Notes under the pieces: generated by a model
Databases searched by the model: none
What the model was told of the DNA's origin: nothing
The model's input: the letters and a program-made list of their open reading frames with translations, nothing else
Translations under genes and position numbers: made by a program
In this document: one piece after another, positions 48,004 to 57,865 of the stretch
Layout: every line of letters starts with the position of its first letter
Numbering within the stretch: the stretch's first letter is position 1
Source of the DNA: Enterobacteriaceae endosymbiont of Donacia simplex
Lineage (GTDB): Bacteria > Pseudomonadota > Gammaproteobacteria > Enterobacterales > Enterobacteriaceae
DNA: 64,000 nucleotides
Assembly: GCF_012568645.1 (NCBI RefSeq)
Contig: NZ_CP046192.1
Location: 397,709-461,708 of the forward strand
Direction: 5' to 3'

Positions 48004-50415
48004 TTGAAAAATAAATATTATGATTCATCAAGCATTCAAATTTTAAAAGGATTAGATGCAGTTAAAAAAAGACCAGGAATGTATATTGGAAATACAGATG
48101 ATGGTACCGGACTCCATCATATGGTATTTGAGGTTATAGATAATGCTATAGATGAATCTCTTTCTGGTTATTGTAAAAATATAAATATTATTATTTATAA
48201 CGATAATTCTATTTCTATTAGTGACGATGGAAGAGGTATCCCTACAGATATTCATAAAGAAGCTAAAATATCAGCAGCGGAAGTAATTATGACTATATTA
48301 CATTCGGGCGGTAAATTTAATAATAAATCTTATAAATTATCAGGAGGATTACATGGTGTAGGTATTTCTGTAGTAAATGCATTATCTAAAAAATTAAAGT
48401 TAATTATTAAAAGAAATGGAAAATTATATAAACAATTATATTATTATGGAGTACCACAAAATAAATTACAAATTATTGGTATAAGTAAAACTACAGGCAC
48501 TAAAATTAGATTTTGGCCAAATTATAATATATTTACAAATATTCAGACTTTTAACTATAAAATTTTATCTAAAAGATTAAGAGAATTATCATTTTTAAAT
48601 TCAGGATTATTTATTTCAATTAATGATACTAGAAATAATAAATATAATTCATTTAAATATTATGGAGGTATAAAAGAATTTATTAAATATTTAAATCAAA
48701 ATAATAGTCTTATCCATAAAAATATTTTTTATTGCCATAAAAAAAGTAATAAAGTAAATATAGAAATTGTTATGCAATGGAATAATTCTTTTAAAGAAAA
48801 AATATATTGTTTTACAAATAATATACCACAAGAAAATGGAGGAACTCATTTATCTGGATTAAAATCAGCTATAACACGTACAATTAATTTATATGTAGAT
48901 AAAGAAGGTTATAATAAAAAAAAAAATATAAATATAACAGGAGAAGATACAAGAGAAGGTTTAATTGCAATTATATCTATTAAAATATCAAATCCTAAAT
49001 TTTCTTCTCAAACTAAAGATAAATTAATTTCATCAGAAATAAAATCTTTAGTAGAATGTTATGTTAATCAACAACTAATGTTTTTTTTATTAGAAAATCC
49101 TAGTGATTCTAAAAAAATAATAGAAAAAATAATACATGCGGCAAAAATAAGAGATTTAGCAAGAAAAACAAAAGATATTATAAAAAATCAAAACATCCTT
49201 AGTATATCTAGATTACCAGGTAAATTATCTGATTGTCAAGAAAATAATCCAAAATTATCTGAAATTTATTTAGTAGAAGGTGATTCTGCAGGAGGATCAG
49301 CAAAACAAGGTAGAAATAGAAAAAATCAAGCAATTTTACCTTTAAAAGGTAAAATTCTTAATGTAGAAAAAGCTGGATTTAACAAAATTATTTCTTCTCA
49401 AGAAATAATTACATTAATTACTGCTTTAGGTTGTAATATCTATTCTGGAAAATATAATTTAGATAAATTAAGATATCATAATATTATTATAATGACAGAT
49501 GCAGATGTAGATGGAGCACATATTCGTACTTTATTATTAACATTTTTTTATCGTCAAATGCCTAAAATTATAGAAAAAGGATATATATATATTGCACAAC
49601 CTCCATTATATAGAATCAAAAAAGGTAATCAAAAATTATATATTAAAAATAATGAAGAAATGGAAATTTTTACATTAAATATAGCTTTAAATAAAGCTAT
49701 ATTTTTTTTTAAAAATACAAAAAAAATATTATCAGATAAAAAATTACGAATATTAGTTAATGAATATAATATTATAAAAAAAAATATAAAAACTTCAAAA
49801 TATATTTTTTCTAATAAAATATTAGATGCAATATTATATAATATAAAATTAGAAAAATTAAATAATTATGATAATGTAAATTTATGGATAAATAATTTAT
49901 TACTATTTTTAAATAAAAAATATAATAATGTTGATTATTCAGGAAATATATATAAAAATATACAGAAAAATATTTTTGAACCAATAATTTATGAAAATAA
50001 ATATGGTAATACACATAAATATTTATTAAATTATAATTTTTTTATTAGTGATGAATATAAAAAAATATGTTTATTAGGTAATAAATTAATTTCCTTAAAG
50101 GAAAAAAAAATTTTTCGTGTAGAAAAAGGTAAAAAATATCAATATATTAACTCTTTTGAAGAAGGCTTAGAATGGTTATTAAAAGAATCAAAAAAAAGTT
50201 TTACTGTGCAAAGATATAAAGGATTAGGTGAAATGAATCCTAGTCAATTATGGGAAACTACTATGAATCCCTTAACTAGAAATATGTTAAAAGTAACAAT
50301 TAAAGATGCAATAAAAGCAGATAAATTATTTTCTACTCTTATGGGTGATGAAGTTGAACCTAGAAGACTATTTATAAAAAATAATGCTTTAAAAGTAACT
50401 AATATTGATATTTAA
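48004..50415 (+). CDS. gyrB: DNA gyrase subunit B
   Basis: ATPase subunit of gyrase. It starts with TTG at 48004 (MKNKYYDSSSIQILKGLDAVKKRPGMYIG, compared with E. coli MSNSYDSSSIKVLKGLDAV), preceded by GAGAG; an upstream ATG at 47990 is in another frame. The ATP-binding DDGRGIP and GGLHGVG motifs, the TOPRIM residues EGDSAGGSAKQGRNR and DADVDGAHIRTLLLTFF, and the C-terminal QRYKGLGEMNP are all present. The 803 residues equal E. coli (804). It follows dnaN by 38 bases, with recF deleted between. Confidence 0.97.
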   Translation: MKNKYYDSSSIQILKGLDAVKKRPGMYIGNTDDGTGLHHMVFEVIDNAIDESLSGYCKNINIIIYNDNSISISDDGRGIPTDIHKEAKISAAEVIMTILHSGGKFNNKSYKLSGGLHGVGISVVNALSKKLKLIIKRNGKLYKQLYYYGVPQNKLQIIGISKTTGTKIRFWPNYNIFTNIQTFNYKILSKRLRELSFLNSGLFISINDTRNNKYNSFKYYGGIKEFIKYLNQNNSLIHKNIFYCHKKSNKVNIEIVMQWNNSFKEKIYCFTNNIPQENGGTHLSGLKSAITRTINLYVDKEGYNKKKNINITGEDTREGLIAIISIKISNPKFSSQTKDKLISSEIKSLVECYVNQQLMFFLLENPSDSKKIIEKIIHAAKIRDLARKTKDIIKNQNILSISRLPGKLSDCQENNPKLSEIYLVEGDSAGGSAKQGRNRKNQAILPLKGKILNVEKAGFNKIISSQEIITLITALGCNIYSGKYNLDKLRYHNIIIMTDADVDGAHIRTLLLTFFYRQMPKIIEKGYIYIAQPPLYRIKKGNQKLYIKNNEEMEIFTLNIALNKAIFFFKNTKKILSDKKLRILVNEYNIIKKNIKTSKYIFSNKILDAILYNIKLEKLNNYDNVNLWINNLLLFLNKKYNNVDYSGNIYKNIQKNIFEPIIYENKYGNTHKYLLNYNFFISDEYKKICLLGNKLISLKEKKIFRVEKGKKYQYINSFEEGLEWLLKESKKSFTVQRYKGLGEMNPSQLWETTMNPLTRNMLKVTIKDAIKADKLFSTLMGDEVEPRRLFIKNNALKVTNIDI

Positions 50416-50490
50416 TATATTAATTTAAAGAATAATATTTATAAATAATAATAAAAATTTTTTATAAAACATAATTTATGAAAAAATAGA

Positions 50491-50742
50491 TTAATAATTA
50501 TATAAATCAACAGATTGAAATTTTTTATCTATATTTTTTTCATAATTATCTACTATTTTTTTATTTATTAATCCTTGTTCAATTTCTCTTAATGCTAAAA
50601 TAGTAGTTTTATCATTTTTTTCAGGTAATAACGGAATTTTACCTCTGATTTGAATTTGTCTTGCTCTTTTAGATGCTATTATAATTAAATCAAATCTATT
50701 ACCTATTTTTTTAACAGCTTTTTCTACAGTTACTCTAGCCAT
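50491..50742 (-). CDS. rpoZ: RNA polymerase omega subunit
   Basis: Small subunit that helps assemble RNA polymerase around beta-prime. [31 protein letters not shown] is nearly E. coli omega, followed by [15 protein letters not shown]. At 83 residues it is slightly shorter than E. coli (91). Its E. coli neighbours gmk, spoT and trmH are all missing, so the gene stands alone, convergent with gyrB. Confidence 0.95.
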   Translation of the reverse strand: MARVTVEKAVKKIGNRFDLIIIASKRARQIQIRGKIPLLPEKNDKTTILALREIEQGLINKKIVDNYEKNIDKKFQSVDLYNY

Positions 50743-50901
50743 AACTAATAAACCATTTTATATAAAAAAATTAATAAATTAAATTATTAATTTTATTTAA
50801 AGTAATATAATATTAAATATGTTAATTATTATATCATGTTTTTTTAAAACATAAAATTTTAATATTTTAAAACATTTTTTATATTTTAAGGAAATTATTG
50901 T

Positions 50902-51444
50902 ATGAATTTTAATAATATACCTTCTGGTAAAAATATTCCTAATGATATTAATGTAATTATTGAAATATCTTCTAATTCTAATGGGATAAAATATGAAGTT
51001 GATAAAAAATATGGAATATTATTCGTAGATCGATTTATAAATATACCTATATTTTATCCATTTAATTATGGATATATAAATAATACTTTATCTTTAGACA
51101 AAGATCCATTAGATGTATTAGTAATAACTAAATATTCAATTATACCAGGATCTGTAATAAGATGTCGTCCTATAGGTTTATTAAATATGCAGGATGAATC
51201 TGGAGATGATAAAAAAATAATTGCAGTACCACATGATAAAATTTCTCAAGAATTTGCTTTAATAAAAGATATAAATGATTTATCTATATTATTACAAAAA
51301 CAGATTATATATTTTTTTAAACATTATAAAGATTTAGAACCAAAAAAATGGTGTCAAGTAAATGATTGGGGAGATATTTTTCAAGCAAAAAAGGAAATTT
51401 TACTTTCTATAAAAAGATTTCAACAGAAAAATAATATTAATTAA
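50902..51444 (+). CDS. ppa: Inorganic pyrophosphatase
   Basis: Hydrolyses PPi from biosynthetic reactions. Active-site residues are visible in IIEISSNSNGIKYEVDKK, FNYGYINNTLS, the DKDPLDVLVI motif (three metal-binding Asp with the later DESGDDKK), and the C-terminal HYKDLEPKKW block. At 180 residues it matches E. coli (176). AAGGA precedes the start. It is a monocistronic gene ahead of eno, with about 160 bases of spacer between them. Confidence 0.96.
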   Translation: MNFNNIPSGKNIPNDINVIIEISSNSNGIKYEVDKKYGILFVDRFINIPIFYPFNYGYINNTLSLDKDPLDVLVITKYSIIPGSVIRCRPIGLLNMQDESGDDKKIIAVPHDKISQEFALIKDINDLSILLQKQIIYFFKHYKDLEPKKWCQVNDWGDIFQAKKEILLSIKRFQQKNNIN

Positions 51445-51607
51445 TATTCTATAAATTTATATTATTATTTTATTAAATTAAAATTTATTATATTTATTTT
51501 ATCAATATAAATATTAAGTTTGTTAATATATAAAATATTAATATACTCTTTATGAAAAATTTTTAAATAATATATTATTTATATTATTAATTTATTAAGG
51601 AAATAAG

Positions 51608-52855
51608 ATGTCTAAAATAAAAAAAATAGTAGGTAGAGAAATTATTGATTCTAGAGGATATCCTACTATTGAAGCGGAAGTACATTTAAATAATAATATA
51701 ATTGGTATGGCTTCCGTTCCTTCTGGAGCATCAACAGGTTCTAAAGAAGCAATAGAATTGCGTGATGGAAATAAAAAAAGATTTTTAGGTAAAGGAGTTT
51801 TAAAATCTGTTAAAATTATTAATACTATTTTTAATAAATATTTAATTAATCAAAATTCATTAAATCAATCAAATATTGATGAAATCATGATTAATCTAGA
51901 TAATACTGAAAATAAATCTAATTTTGGAGCTAATACAATTTTAGCTGTTTCTTTAGCTAATGCTAGAGCTTCTGCATTATTTAACAATATTCCATTATTT
52001 CAATATATTAGTAATATTAATCATACAGAAAAAAAATTTTTTATGCCATTACCAATGATTAATATTATTAATGGTGGTAAACATGCTAATAATAATTTAG
52101 ATATACAAGAATTTATGATTCAACCTATTAGTGCTAAAAATATAAAAGAAGCTATACGTTATGGTGCAGAAGTATTTCATCATTTATTTATTGTACTAAA
52201 AAAGAATAAATTAATTACTTCTGTTGGAGATGAAGGTGGTTATGCTCCAAATTTAAAAAATAATAGTGAAGCATTTAACATGATGTCAGAAGCAGTTAAT
52301 AACGCCGGTCTTGTTCTTGGAAAAGATATTACTTTTGCAATTGATTGTGCTGCTTCAGAATTATTTTATAATAATAAATATTATTTAAATAGTGAGAATC
52401 TTAATCTTTCTTCAAAAGAATTTACAAAATTTTTATATAATTTAATTAAGAAATATCCTATTACTTCTATAGAAGATGGTTTAGATGAAAATGATTGGAA
52501 TGGTTTTATATATCAAACAAAAATATTAGGTAATAAAATACAATTAGTAGGAGATGATTTATTTGTTACTAATAAAAAATATTTAAAAAAAGGTATCAAA
52601 AATAAAGTTGCTAATGCTATTTTAATAAAATTAAATCAAATTGGATCTCTTACAGAAACATTAGCAACTATTAAAATAGCTAAAAAAGCAGGGTATAAAA
52701 TTATTATTTCACATAGATCTGGAGAAACAGAGGATACATTTATTTCAGATTTAGCTGTAGGAACAAATGCTGATCAAATTAAAACGGGTTCAATGAGTCG
52801 TTCGGATCGAAATGCAAAATATAATCAATTAATTAGAATTGAAGAAAAATTGTAA
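51608..52855 (+). CDS. eno: Enolase
   Basis: Interconverts 2-phosphoglycerate and PEP; the PEP also feeds the PTS encoded at 30-33 kb. Hallmarks are [66 protein letters not shown] and [18 protein letters not shown]. At 415 residues it is slightly shorter than E. coli (432), trimmed at the C-terminus. AAGGA lies before the ATG. A hairpin follows its stop. pyrG, its E. coli partner, is not adjacent. Confidence 0.97.
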   Translation: MSKIKKIVGREIIDSRGYPTIEAEVHLNNNIIGMASVPSGASTGSKEAIELRDGNKKRFLGKGVLKSVKIINTIFNKYLINQNSLNQSNIDEIMINLDNTENKSNFGANTILAVSLANARASALFNNIPLFQYISNINHTEKKFFMPLPMINIINGGKHANNNLDIQEFMIQPISAKNIKEAIRYGAEVFHHLFIVLKKNKLITSVGDEGGYAPNLKNNSEAFNMMSEAVNNAGLVLGKDITFAIDCAASELFYNNKYYLNSENLNLSSKEFTKFLYNLIKKYPITSIEDGLDENDWNGFIYQTKILGNKIQLVGDDLFVTNKKYLKKGIKNKVANAILIKLNQIGSLTETLATIKIAKKAGYKIIISHRSGETEDTFISDLAVGTNADQIKTGSMSRSDRNAKYNQLIRIEEKL

Positions 52856-52869
52856 ATTATTTTTATAAA

Positions 52870-52895
52870 CTATGTTGTGTATATATACAACATAG
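52870..52895 (+). terminator. Intrinsic terminator after eno
   Basis: A 9-bp inverted repeat (CTATGTTGT at 52870-52878 and ACAACATAG at 52887-52895) with an 8-base loop, 14 bases past the eno stop. The following T-run is broken, so it may be a weak terminator. Confidence 0.55.
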
Positions 52896-52928
52896 TAAAA
52901 TATTATTTTATTATATTTATAATTTAAA

Positions 52929-54656
52929 ATGAAAACAACATATACAGAAAAAGAAATAATTTTATGGTTAAAAAAACAAAGTTTTTTTGCTAAAAATTTC
53001 TTAAAAATATCTTATTTATTAAATTTTATTAATATATGTATATTAATTATTCAAAATTGGATATTATCTAAACAAATACAAACTTTCTTTTTAAAAGAAA
53101 ATAAAAATAAAATTTTTTATTATTATATAATATTATTTTTATGTTATATAATAAAGATATTTATAAATATTATAATAAATAAGATTAATTTTTATTATAG
53201 TCAAATAATAAAAATTTCTATTAGAAAAAAAATTTTAAAGAAGTTAACATCTATATACTATAAACACTTTACTGATCAAACATCAGGATCTGATATATCA
53301 TTAATTATAAATCAAGTAGAAAATTTACAAAATTATTATAATCAATATATACCTCATTTTTTTACTACTAAAATAGTAATATTAATAATTTTAACTACTA
53401 TATTTTATATTAGTTGGATTATAGATATAGTATTAATTATTGTTAGTATAATAGCATTTTTTTTTATAATATTAATTGGGAAAAAAGCAACTAAAAAAAA
53501 TAAAAAAAATTTTAAAATATTATCTATTTTAAATGGATTATTTTTTGATAGATTAAAAGGCATAGAAACTATTAGATTATTTAATCTATCTATAATAGAA
53601 ATAAAAAAAATTACTTTTTATATAGAAAAATATAGGCAAAAAAATATTGAAATATTAAAAATTATTTTTTTAACTTCAGCTATCTTAGAATTTTTTTCTT
53701 CTATTTCTTTAGCTTTTATTATTATGTATTTTAGTTTTACATATTTACATATCATAAATTTTGGTTTTTATAATAAAAATATTAAAATATTACATAGTTT
53801 TTTTATATTAATGTTAATTTCTGAATATTTTCAAAATTTTAGTAATTTAGGATTATTATATCATATAAAATCTAAAGCAATTGGTGCTGCTAATAATATT
53901 ATAAAATTATTAAATAATAAAAAATATACTAATTTAAAAAATAAAAAAAAGATTTTCTTAAAAAAAATAAATAAATTAGTAATAAAAGCTAAAAATTTAG
54001 TTATTAAAGATAAAAACGGAAATATATTGATAGGTCCTATATCTTTTAAAATATTTTCTGGACAAAATATAGTTATTATTGGTCCAAATGGATGTGGAAA
54101 AACAACATTATTTAATGTATTTTTAGGTATATTACCTTATGATGGTTCATTTAAAATTAATAATATTGAATTTAAAGATATAGATTTATATAGTTGGTAT
54201 AAACAAGTTTCATGTGTGAAACAAAACACTAAATTACCTGCTATAACAATCCGAAAAAATTTATTTTTTAAAAAAAAATTAAATAATAATAAAATACAAA
54301 AAATTATGAAAGAAATTGGTATAATAAATTTTTTAAAAAAATTACCTAGAGGAATAGATACATCTTTATATAAAGAAAATATATATTTATCAGTAGGTCA
54401 AATACAAAGAATTGCAATTGCTAGAGCGTTAATTAAAAATTATATAATATTATTATTAGATGAACCAATATCTAATATTGATATTAAAAGTCAATTTGAT
54501 ATTATTAAATCAATAAAACAAAATATCTCACCATTAAAAATTAGTATAACAATTACACATAAAATATATAACATTAATTATTATAATATAATTTGGTATA
54601 TGAAAAATGGTAAGATTAAAAAAAATATTTTAAATCTTAAAAAAAAAATTTATTAA
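52929..54656 (+). CDS. cydD: Glutathione/cysteine (heterodimeric) ABC exporter subunit CydD
   Basis: One half of the CydDC exporter, an inner-membrane ABC protein needed to assemble cytochrome bd and to set the periplasmic thiol state. About six hydrophobic segments (residues 20-320) precede the ATPase domain with Walker A GPNGCGKTTLFN, signature LSVGQIQRIAIARAL and Walker B ILLLDEPISNID. The 575 residues match E. coli (588); the membrane domain is highly Ile/Asn/Lys-rich. It pairs with cydC 17 bases downstream. cydAB itself is not in the window. Confidence 0.92.
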   Translation: MKTTYTEKEIILWLKKQSFFAKNFLKISYLLNFINICILIIQNWILSKQIQTFFLKENKNKIFYYYIILFLCYIIKIFINIIINKINFYYSQIIKISIRKKILKKLTSIYYKHFTDQTSGSDISLIINQVENLQNYYNQYIPHFFTTKIVILIILTTIFYISWIIDIVLIIVSIIAFFFIILIGKKATKKNKKNFKILSILNGLFFDRLKGIETIRLFNLSIIEIKKITFYIEKYRQKNIEILKIIFLTSAILEFFSSISLAFIIMYFSFTYLHIINFGFYNKNIKILHSFFILMLISEYFQNFSNLGLLYHIKSKAIGAANNIIKLLNNKKYTNLKNKKKIFLKKINKLVIKAKNLVIKDKNGNILIGPISFKIFSGQNIVIIGPNGCGKTTLFNVFLGILPYDGSFKINNIEFKDIDLYSWYKQVSCVKQNTKLPAITIRKNLFFKKKLNNNKIQKIMKEIGIINFLKKLPRGIDTSLYKENIYLSVGQIQRIAIARALIKNYIILLLDEPISNIDIKSQFDIIKSIKQNISPLKISITITHKIYNINYYNIIWYMKNGKIKKNILNLKKKIY

Positions 54657-54673
54657 AATAAAGAATTTTCAAA

Positions 54674-56431
54674 ATGTTTTATTTATTTTATTTTTTAAAA
54701 AATTATCAAAAATATATTAAAAAAATTTTTTTAGGAATTTTTTTATCTATAATAAATAATTTAATGAATTTATTTTTATCAATAATATCTGGATATTTAT
54801 TATCTTCTACTTTTTTATTAAATATTCAAAATAATAATATATATTATAATTATATTATTCCTACAACTGTTATTAGATTTATTTCAATAATAAAAACTAT
54901 TACTAAATATTTTGAAAAAATAGTTCAACATAATAATACTTTATATTTATTAAAAAATTTAAGGATTTTAATTTTAAAAAAAATTTTTCCCTTATATCCA
55001 TCTAATTTAACTTTAATTGATAATATTGAAATCTTAAATATATTAATTTCAGATATTGAAACATTAGATTTTTTATATTTACAAATAATTACACCTTTTT
55101 TAATAATAAGTATTATTACTTTAATAATTTTAATATATTTAATTTTATTAAATAAAATTTTTTTTCTTATTTTATTTTTTAATATTATTATATTAATAAT
55201 ATTTTATTTTTTTTATTTTTATAAAAATGGTAAAATAATAGGAAAAAAAAATATAGATATAAAGAAAAAATATTATTATTTAGTAAATAATTTTTTATCG
55301 AATTGTATAGAATATAAAATTTTTGAAGGTATAAATTATATATCTAATAAAATTAATATTTTAGAATTAAAGTGGGAAAAAATACAATTAATAAAAAATA
55401 ATTATAGTATTAATTCACAATTATTAATAAATATTATAACTGATATTAATATAATTATTATATTATTATATAATCACATATATATTGATAATGTAACATT
55501 ACAATATAAAATTATAATATTTATATTATTTTTAATAACGTTTTCTAAAATATTATTCCCTTTAAGTAATATTTTTCAAAATATTCATGAAATTTTTTTT
55601 TCAGCTAAAAAAATTTTTAATATTATAAAACAAAAACCAATTATTTATTTTATAGATATAAACAAAAATCAAAATCAAAATAATATTAATTATTCTATGA
55701 ATGTAAATATAAATAATTTATTTTTCTATTATAATAAAAAATATCCATATATTTTAAAAAATATATCTTTACATATAAAAAAAAAACAAAAAATAGCAAT
55801 TACCGGATATAATGGAAGTGGAAAATCTACATTGTTTATGTTATTAACTCGAGCTTGGGATCCTGTGAAAGGAAACATTTATTTAAATAAATATAATTTA
55901 AAAAAATGGGATTTATGGTCATTAAGAAAAAATATAAGTGTATTACCTCAAAAAATATATTTATTTAGTGATACGTTAAAAAACAATATTTTATTAAATA
56001 ATCAATATAATGTAGATATTAATCATAAATATTTAATAGAAATTTTAAAATTAGTAGGTTTAAAAAAATTATTAAATAAAAATTTAAATTTAAATCAATG
56101 GATGGGAGAAGGAGGTAGAATCCTTTCGGGAGGAGAATTAAAAAAATTAGGTATAGCAAGAATTATATTACATAATGGAAATTTAATTTTATTAGATGAA
56201 CTTACAGAAGGATTAGATCAAAATTCATCTATTAAAATGATTAATTTAATTTTATCTATTTTTAAAAAAAAAACAGTTATATTTATCACACATAATATTG
56301 ATATTATGAAAAGAATGGATTGTATTTATTTTATGTATAATGGTTTTTTAATTGAAAAAGGTACATATGATTATTTAATAAATAAAAAAGGATATTATTG
56401 GAATTATATAAAAAATAATATAAGATTATAA
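54674..56431 (+). CDS. cydC: Glutathione/cysteine (heterodimeric) ABC exporter subunit CydC
   Basis: Partner of CydD. The membrane domain spans roughly residues 15-310; the ATPase has Walker A GYNGSGKSTLFMLLTRAWDP, the family signature LSGGELKKLGIARI and Walker B LILLDELTEGLD, and the H-loop FITHNID. The length of 585 is close to E. coli CydC (573). It is the second gene of cydDC and is followed by infA, with aat missing between them. Confidence 0.92.
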   Translation: MFYLFYFLKNYQKYIKKIFLGIFLSIINNLMNLFLSIISGYLLSSTFLLNIQNNNIYYNYIIPTTVIRFISIIKTITKYFEKIVQHNNTLYLLKNLRILILKKIFPLYPSNLTLIDNIEILNILISDIETLDFLYLQIITPFLIISIITLIILIYLILLNKIFFLILFFNIIILIIFYFFYFYKNGKIIGKKNIDIKKKYYYLVNNFLSNCIEYKIFEGINYISNKINILELKWEKIQLIKNNYSINSQLLINIITDINIIIILLYNHIYIDNVTLQYKIIIFILFLITFSKILFPLSNIFQNIHEIFFSAKKIFNIIKQKPIIYFIDINKNQNQNNINYSMNVNINNLFFYYNKKYPYILKNISLHIKKKQKIAITGYNGSGKSTLFMLLTRAWDPVKGNIYLNKYNLKKWDLWSLRKNISVLPQKIYLFSDTLKNNILLNNQYNVDINHKYLIEILKLVGLKKLLNKNLNLNQWMGEGGRILSGGELKKLGIARIILHNGNLILLDELTEGLDQNSSIKMINLILSIFKKKTVIFITHNIDIMKRMDCIYFMYNGFLIEKGTYDYLINKKGYYWNYIKNNIRL

Positions 56432-56462
56432 TTATAATATTTTATAAATATAAGGTATAATA

Positions 56463-56681
56463 ATGTCTAAAGAAGATAATATAGAAATGCAAGGTACAGT
56501 ATTAAATACATTACCTAATACTATTTTTCATGTAAAATTAGAAAATGGACATATAATAACAGCTCATATTTCAGGTAAAATGAGAAAAAATTATATTCGT
56601 ATTTTAACAGGAGATAAAGTTACTGTTGAATTAACACCTTATGATTTAGAAAAAGGTAGAATTATTTTTCGTAGTAGATAA
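56463..56681 (+). CDS. infA: Translation initiation factor IF-1
   Basis: Binds the ribosomal A site during initiation. The 72 residues equal E. coli and keep [44 protein letters not shown] and the terminal RIIFRSR. It is downstream of cydC as in E. coli, except that aat is deleted. It converges with trxB. Confidence 0.97.
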   Translation: MSKEDNIEMQGTVLNTLPNTIFHVKLENGHIITAHISGKMRKNYIRILTGDKVTVELTPYDLEKGRIIFRSR

Positions 56682-56754
56682 TTTAATATTAATTAAATAA
56701 TCTTTTAAAAAATTTAAAATTTATATGAAATTATTAATTATTTAAAAAAATTAA

Positions 56755-57723
56755 CTATTTATCAATATAATTTAAAAATTTTTTTGCATCTAATGCAGCC
56801 ATACATCCTGTAGCTGCTGACGTGATTGCCTGTCTATAATTATTATCCATAACATCACCAGCAGCAAAAATTCCAGTAATATTTGTTTCTGTAAAGTTTA
56901 ATTTTTTAAATTTATTTTTATTAGTTAATATATAACCATTTTTATCTAAATTTAATATTTTTTGAAATAAAATACTATTAGGTATAGTCCCAATTAATAT
57001 AAATATACCATATACTGGTATAATTTTAATATTTCTATTATTTAAAGAGGAAATTTTTATTCCCGTTACTCCAACATCATTACCTAATATTTCTTTAACT
57101 ATATAAGGAGTATGTAATATTATTTTTTTATTTTTTACTAATAATTTTAATTTTTGAAGTAATATTTTTTCGGCAATAAAATTATTTTTTCTATGAATTA
57201 AATGTATTGTAGAAGTAATTTTGGATAAATATAATGCTTCTTCTATTGCAGTATTACCACCTCCTATAATTGCAATTATTTTATTACGGTAAAAAAATCC
57301 ATCACAAATAGCACAAGAAGAAACACCTTTTCCTATAAATTTTTTTTCAGAATCTAAACCTAAAAATCTTGGATATGATCCTGTAGCAATAATCATACTG
57401 TCACATTTATATGTAAATAAATTACCTTTTACAATAAAAGGTGTTTTTTTTAAACTAATAATTTTTGTTATTGTATCATTAATAATATTAGTTCCAAAAT
57501 ATAATGAATGATTATATAATTGATCCATTAATTTTTGTCCAGTTATATTTGGGAAAATTCCTGGCCAATTTTCTATATTATAAGTTTGTGTTAATTGTCC
57601 TCCAATTTGATTACCTGTAACTATTATAGGATTTAAATTAGCTCTTGCAGCATATATCGCTGCAGTATAACCTGCAGGACCAGATCCTAATATAAGAAGT
57701 TTTGTTTTTTTATCATCTTTCAT
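56755..57723 (-). CDS. trxB: Thioredoxin reductase
   Basis: FAD enzyme transferring electrons from NADPH to thioredoxin, which supports ribonucleotide reductase NrdAB. The FAD motif GSGPAGYTAAIYAARANL is at the N-terminus, the redox-active CAIC is in SSCAICDGFF (about 140), the NADPH motif is GGGNTAIEEALYLS and the C-terminal FAD motif is GIFAAGDVMDNNYRQAITSAATGC. At 322 residues it equals E. coli (321). It is divergent from serS. Confidence 0.97.
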   Translation of the reverse strand: MKDDKKTKLLILGSGPAGYTAAIYAARANLNPIIVTGNQIGGQLTQTYNIENWPGIFPNITGQKLMDQLYNHSLYFGTNIINDTITKIISLKKTPFIVKGNLFTYKCDSMIIATGSYPRFLGLDSEKKFIGKGVSSCAICDGFFYRNKIIAIIGGGNTAIEEALYLSKITSTIHLIHRKNNFIAEKILLQKLKLLVKNKKIILHTPYIVKEILGNDVGVTGIKISSLNNRNIKIIPVYGIFILIGTIPNSILFQKILNLDKNGYILTNKNKFKKLNFTETNITGIFAAGDVMDNNYRQAITSAATGCMAALDAKKFLNYIDK

Positions 57724-57865
57724 ATATATTTATCATATTAATATTTTAATTATTATATATAAAATATATGATACTCAATATCAAATATTTTTAAAAATTT
57801 AAATATGTATAAAATAATTTTTTATGTTAAAATTATATAGTATATTTATATATATGGAAAGTATT

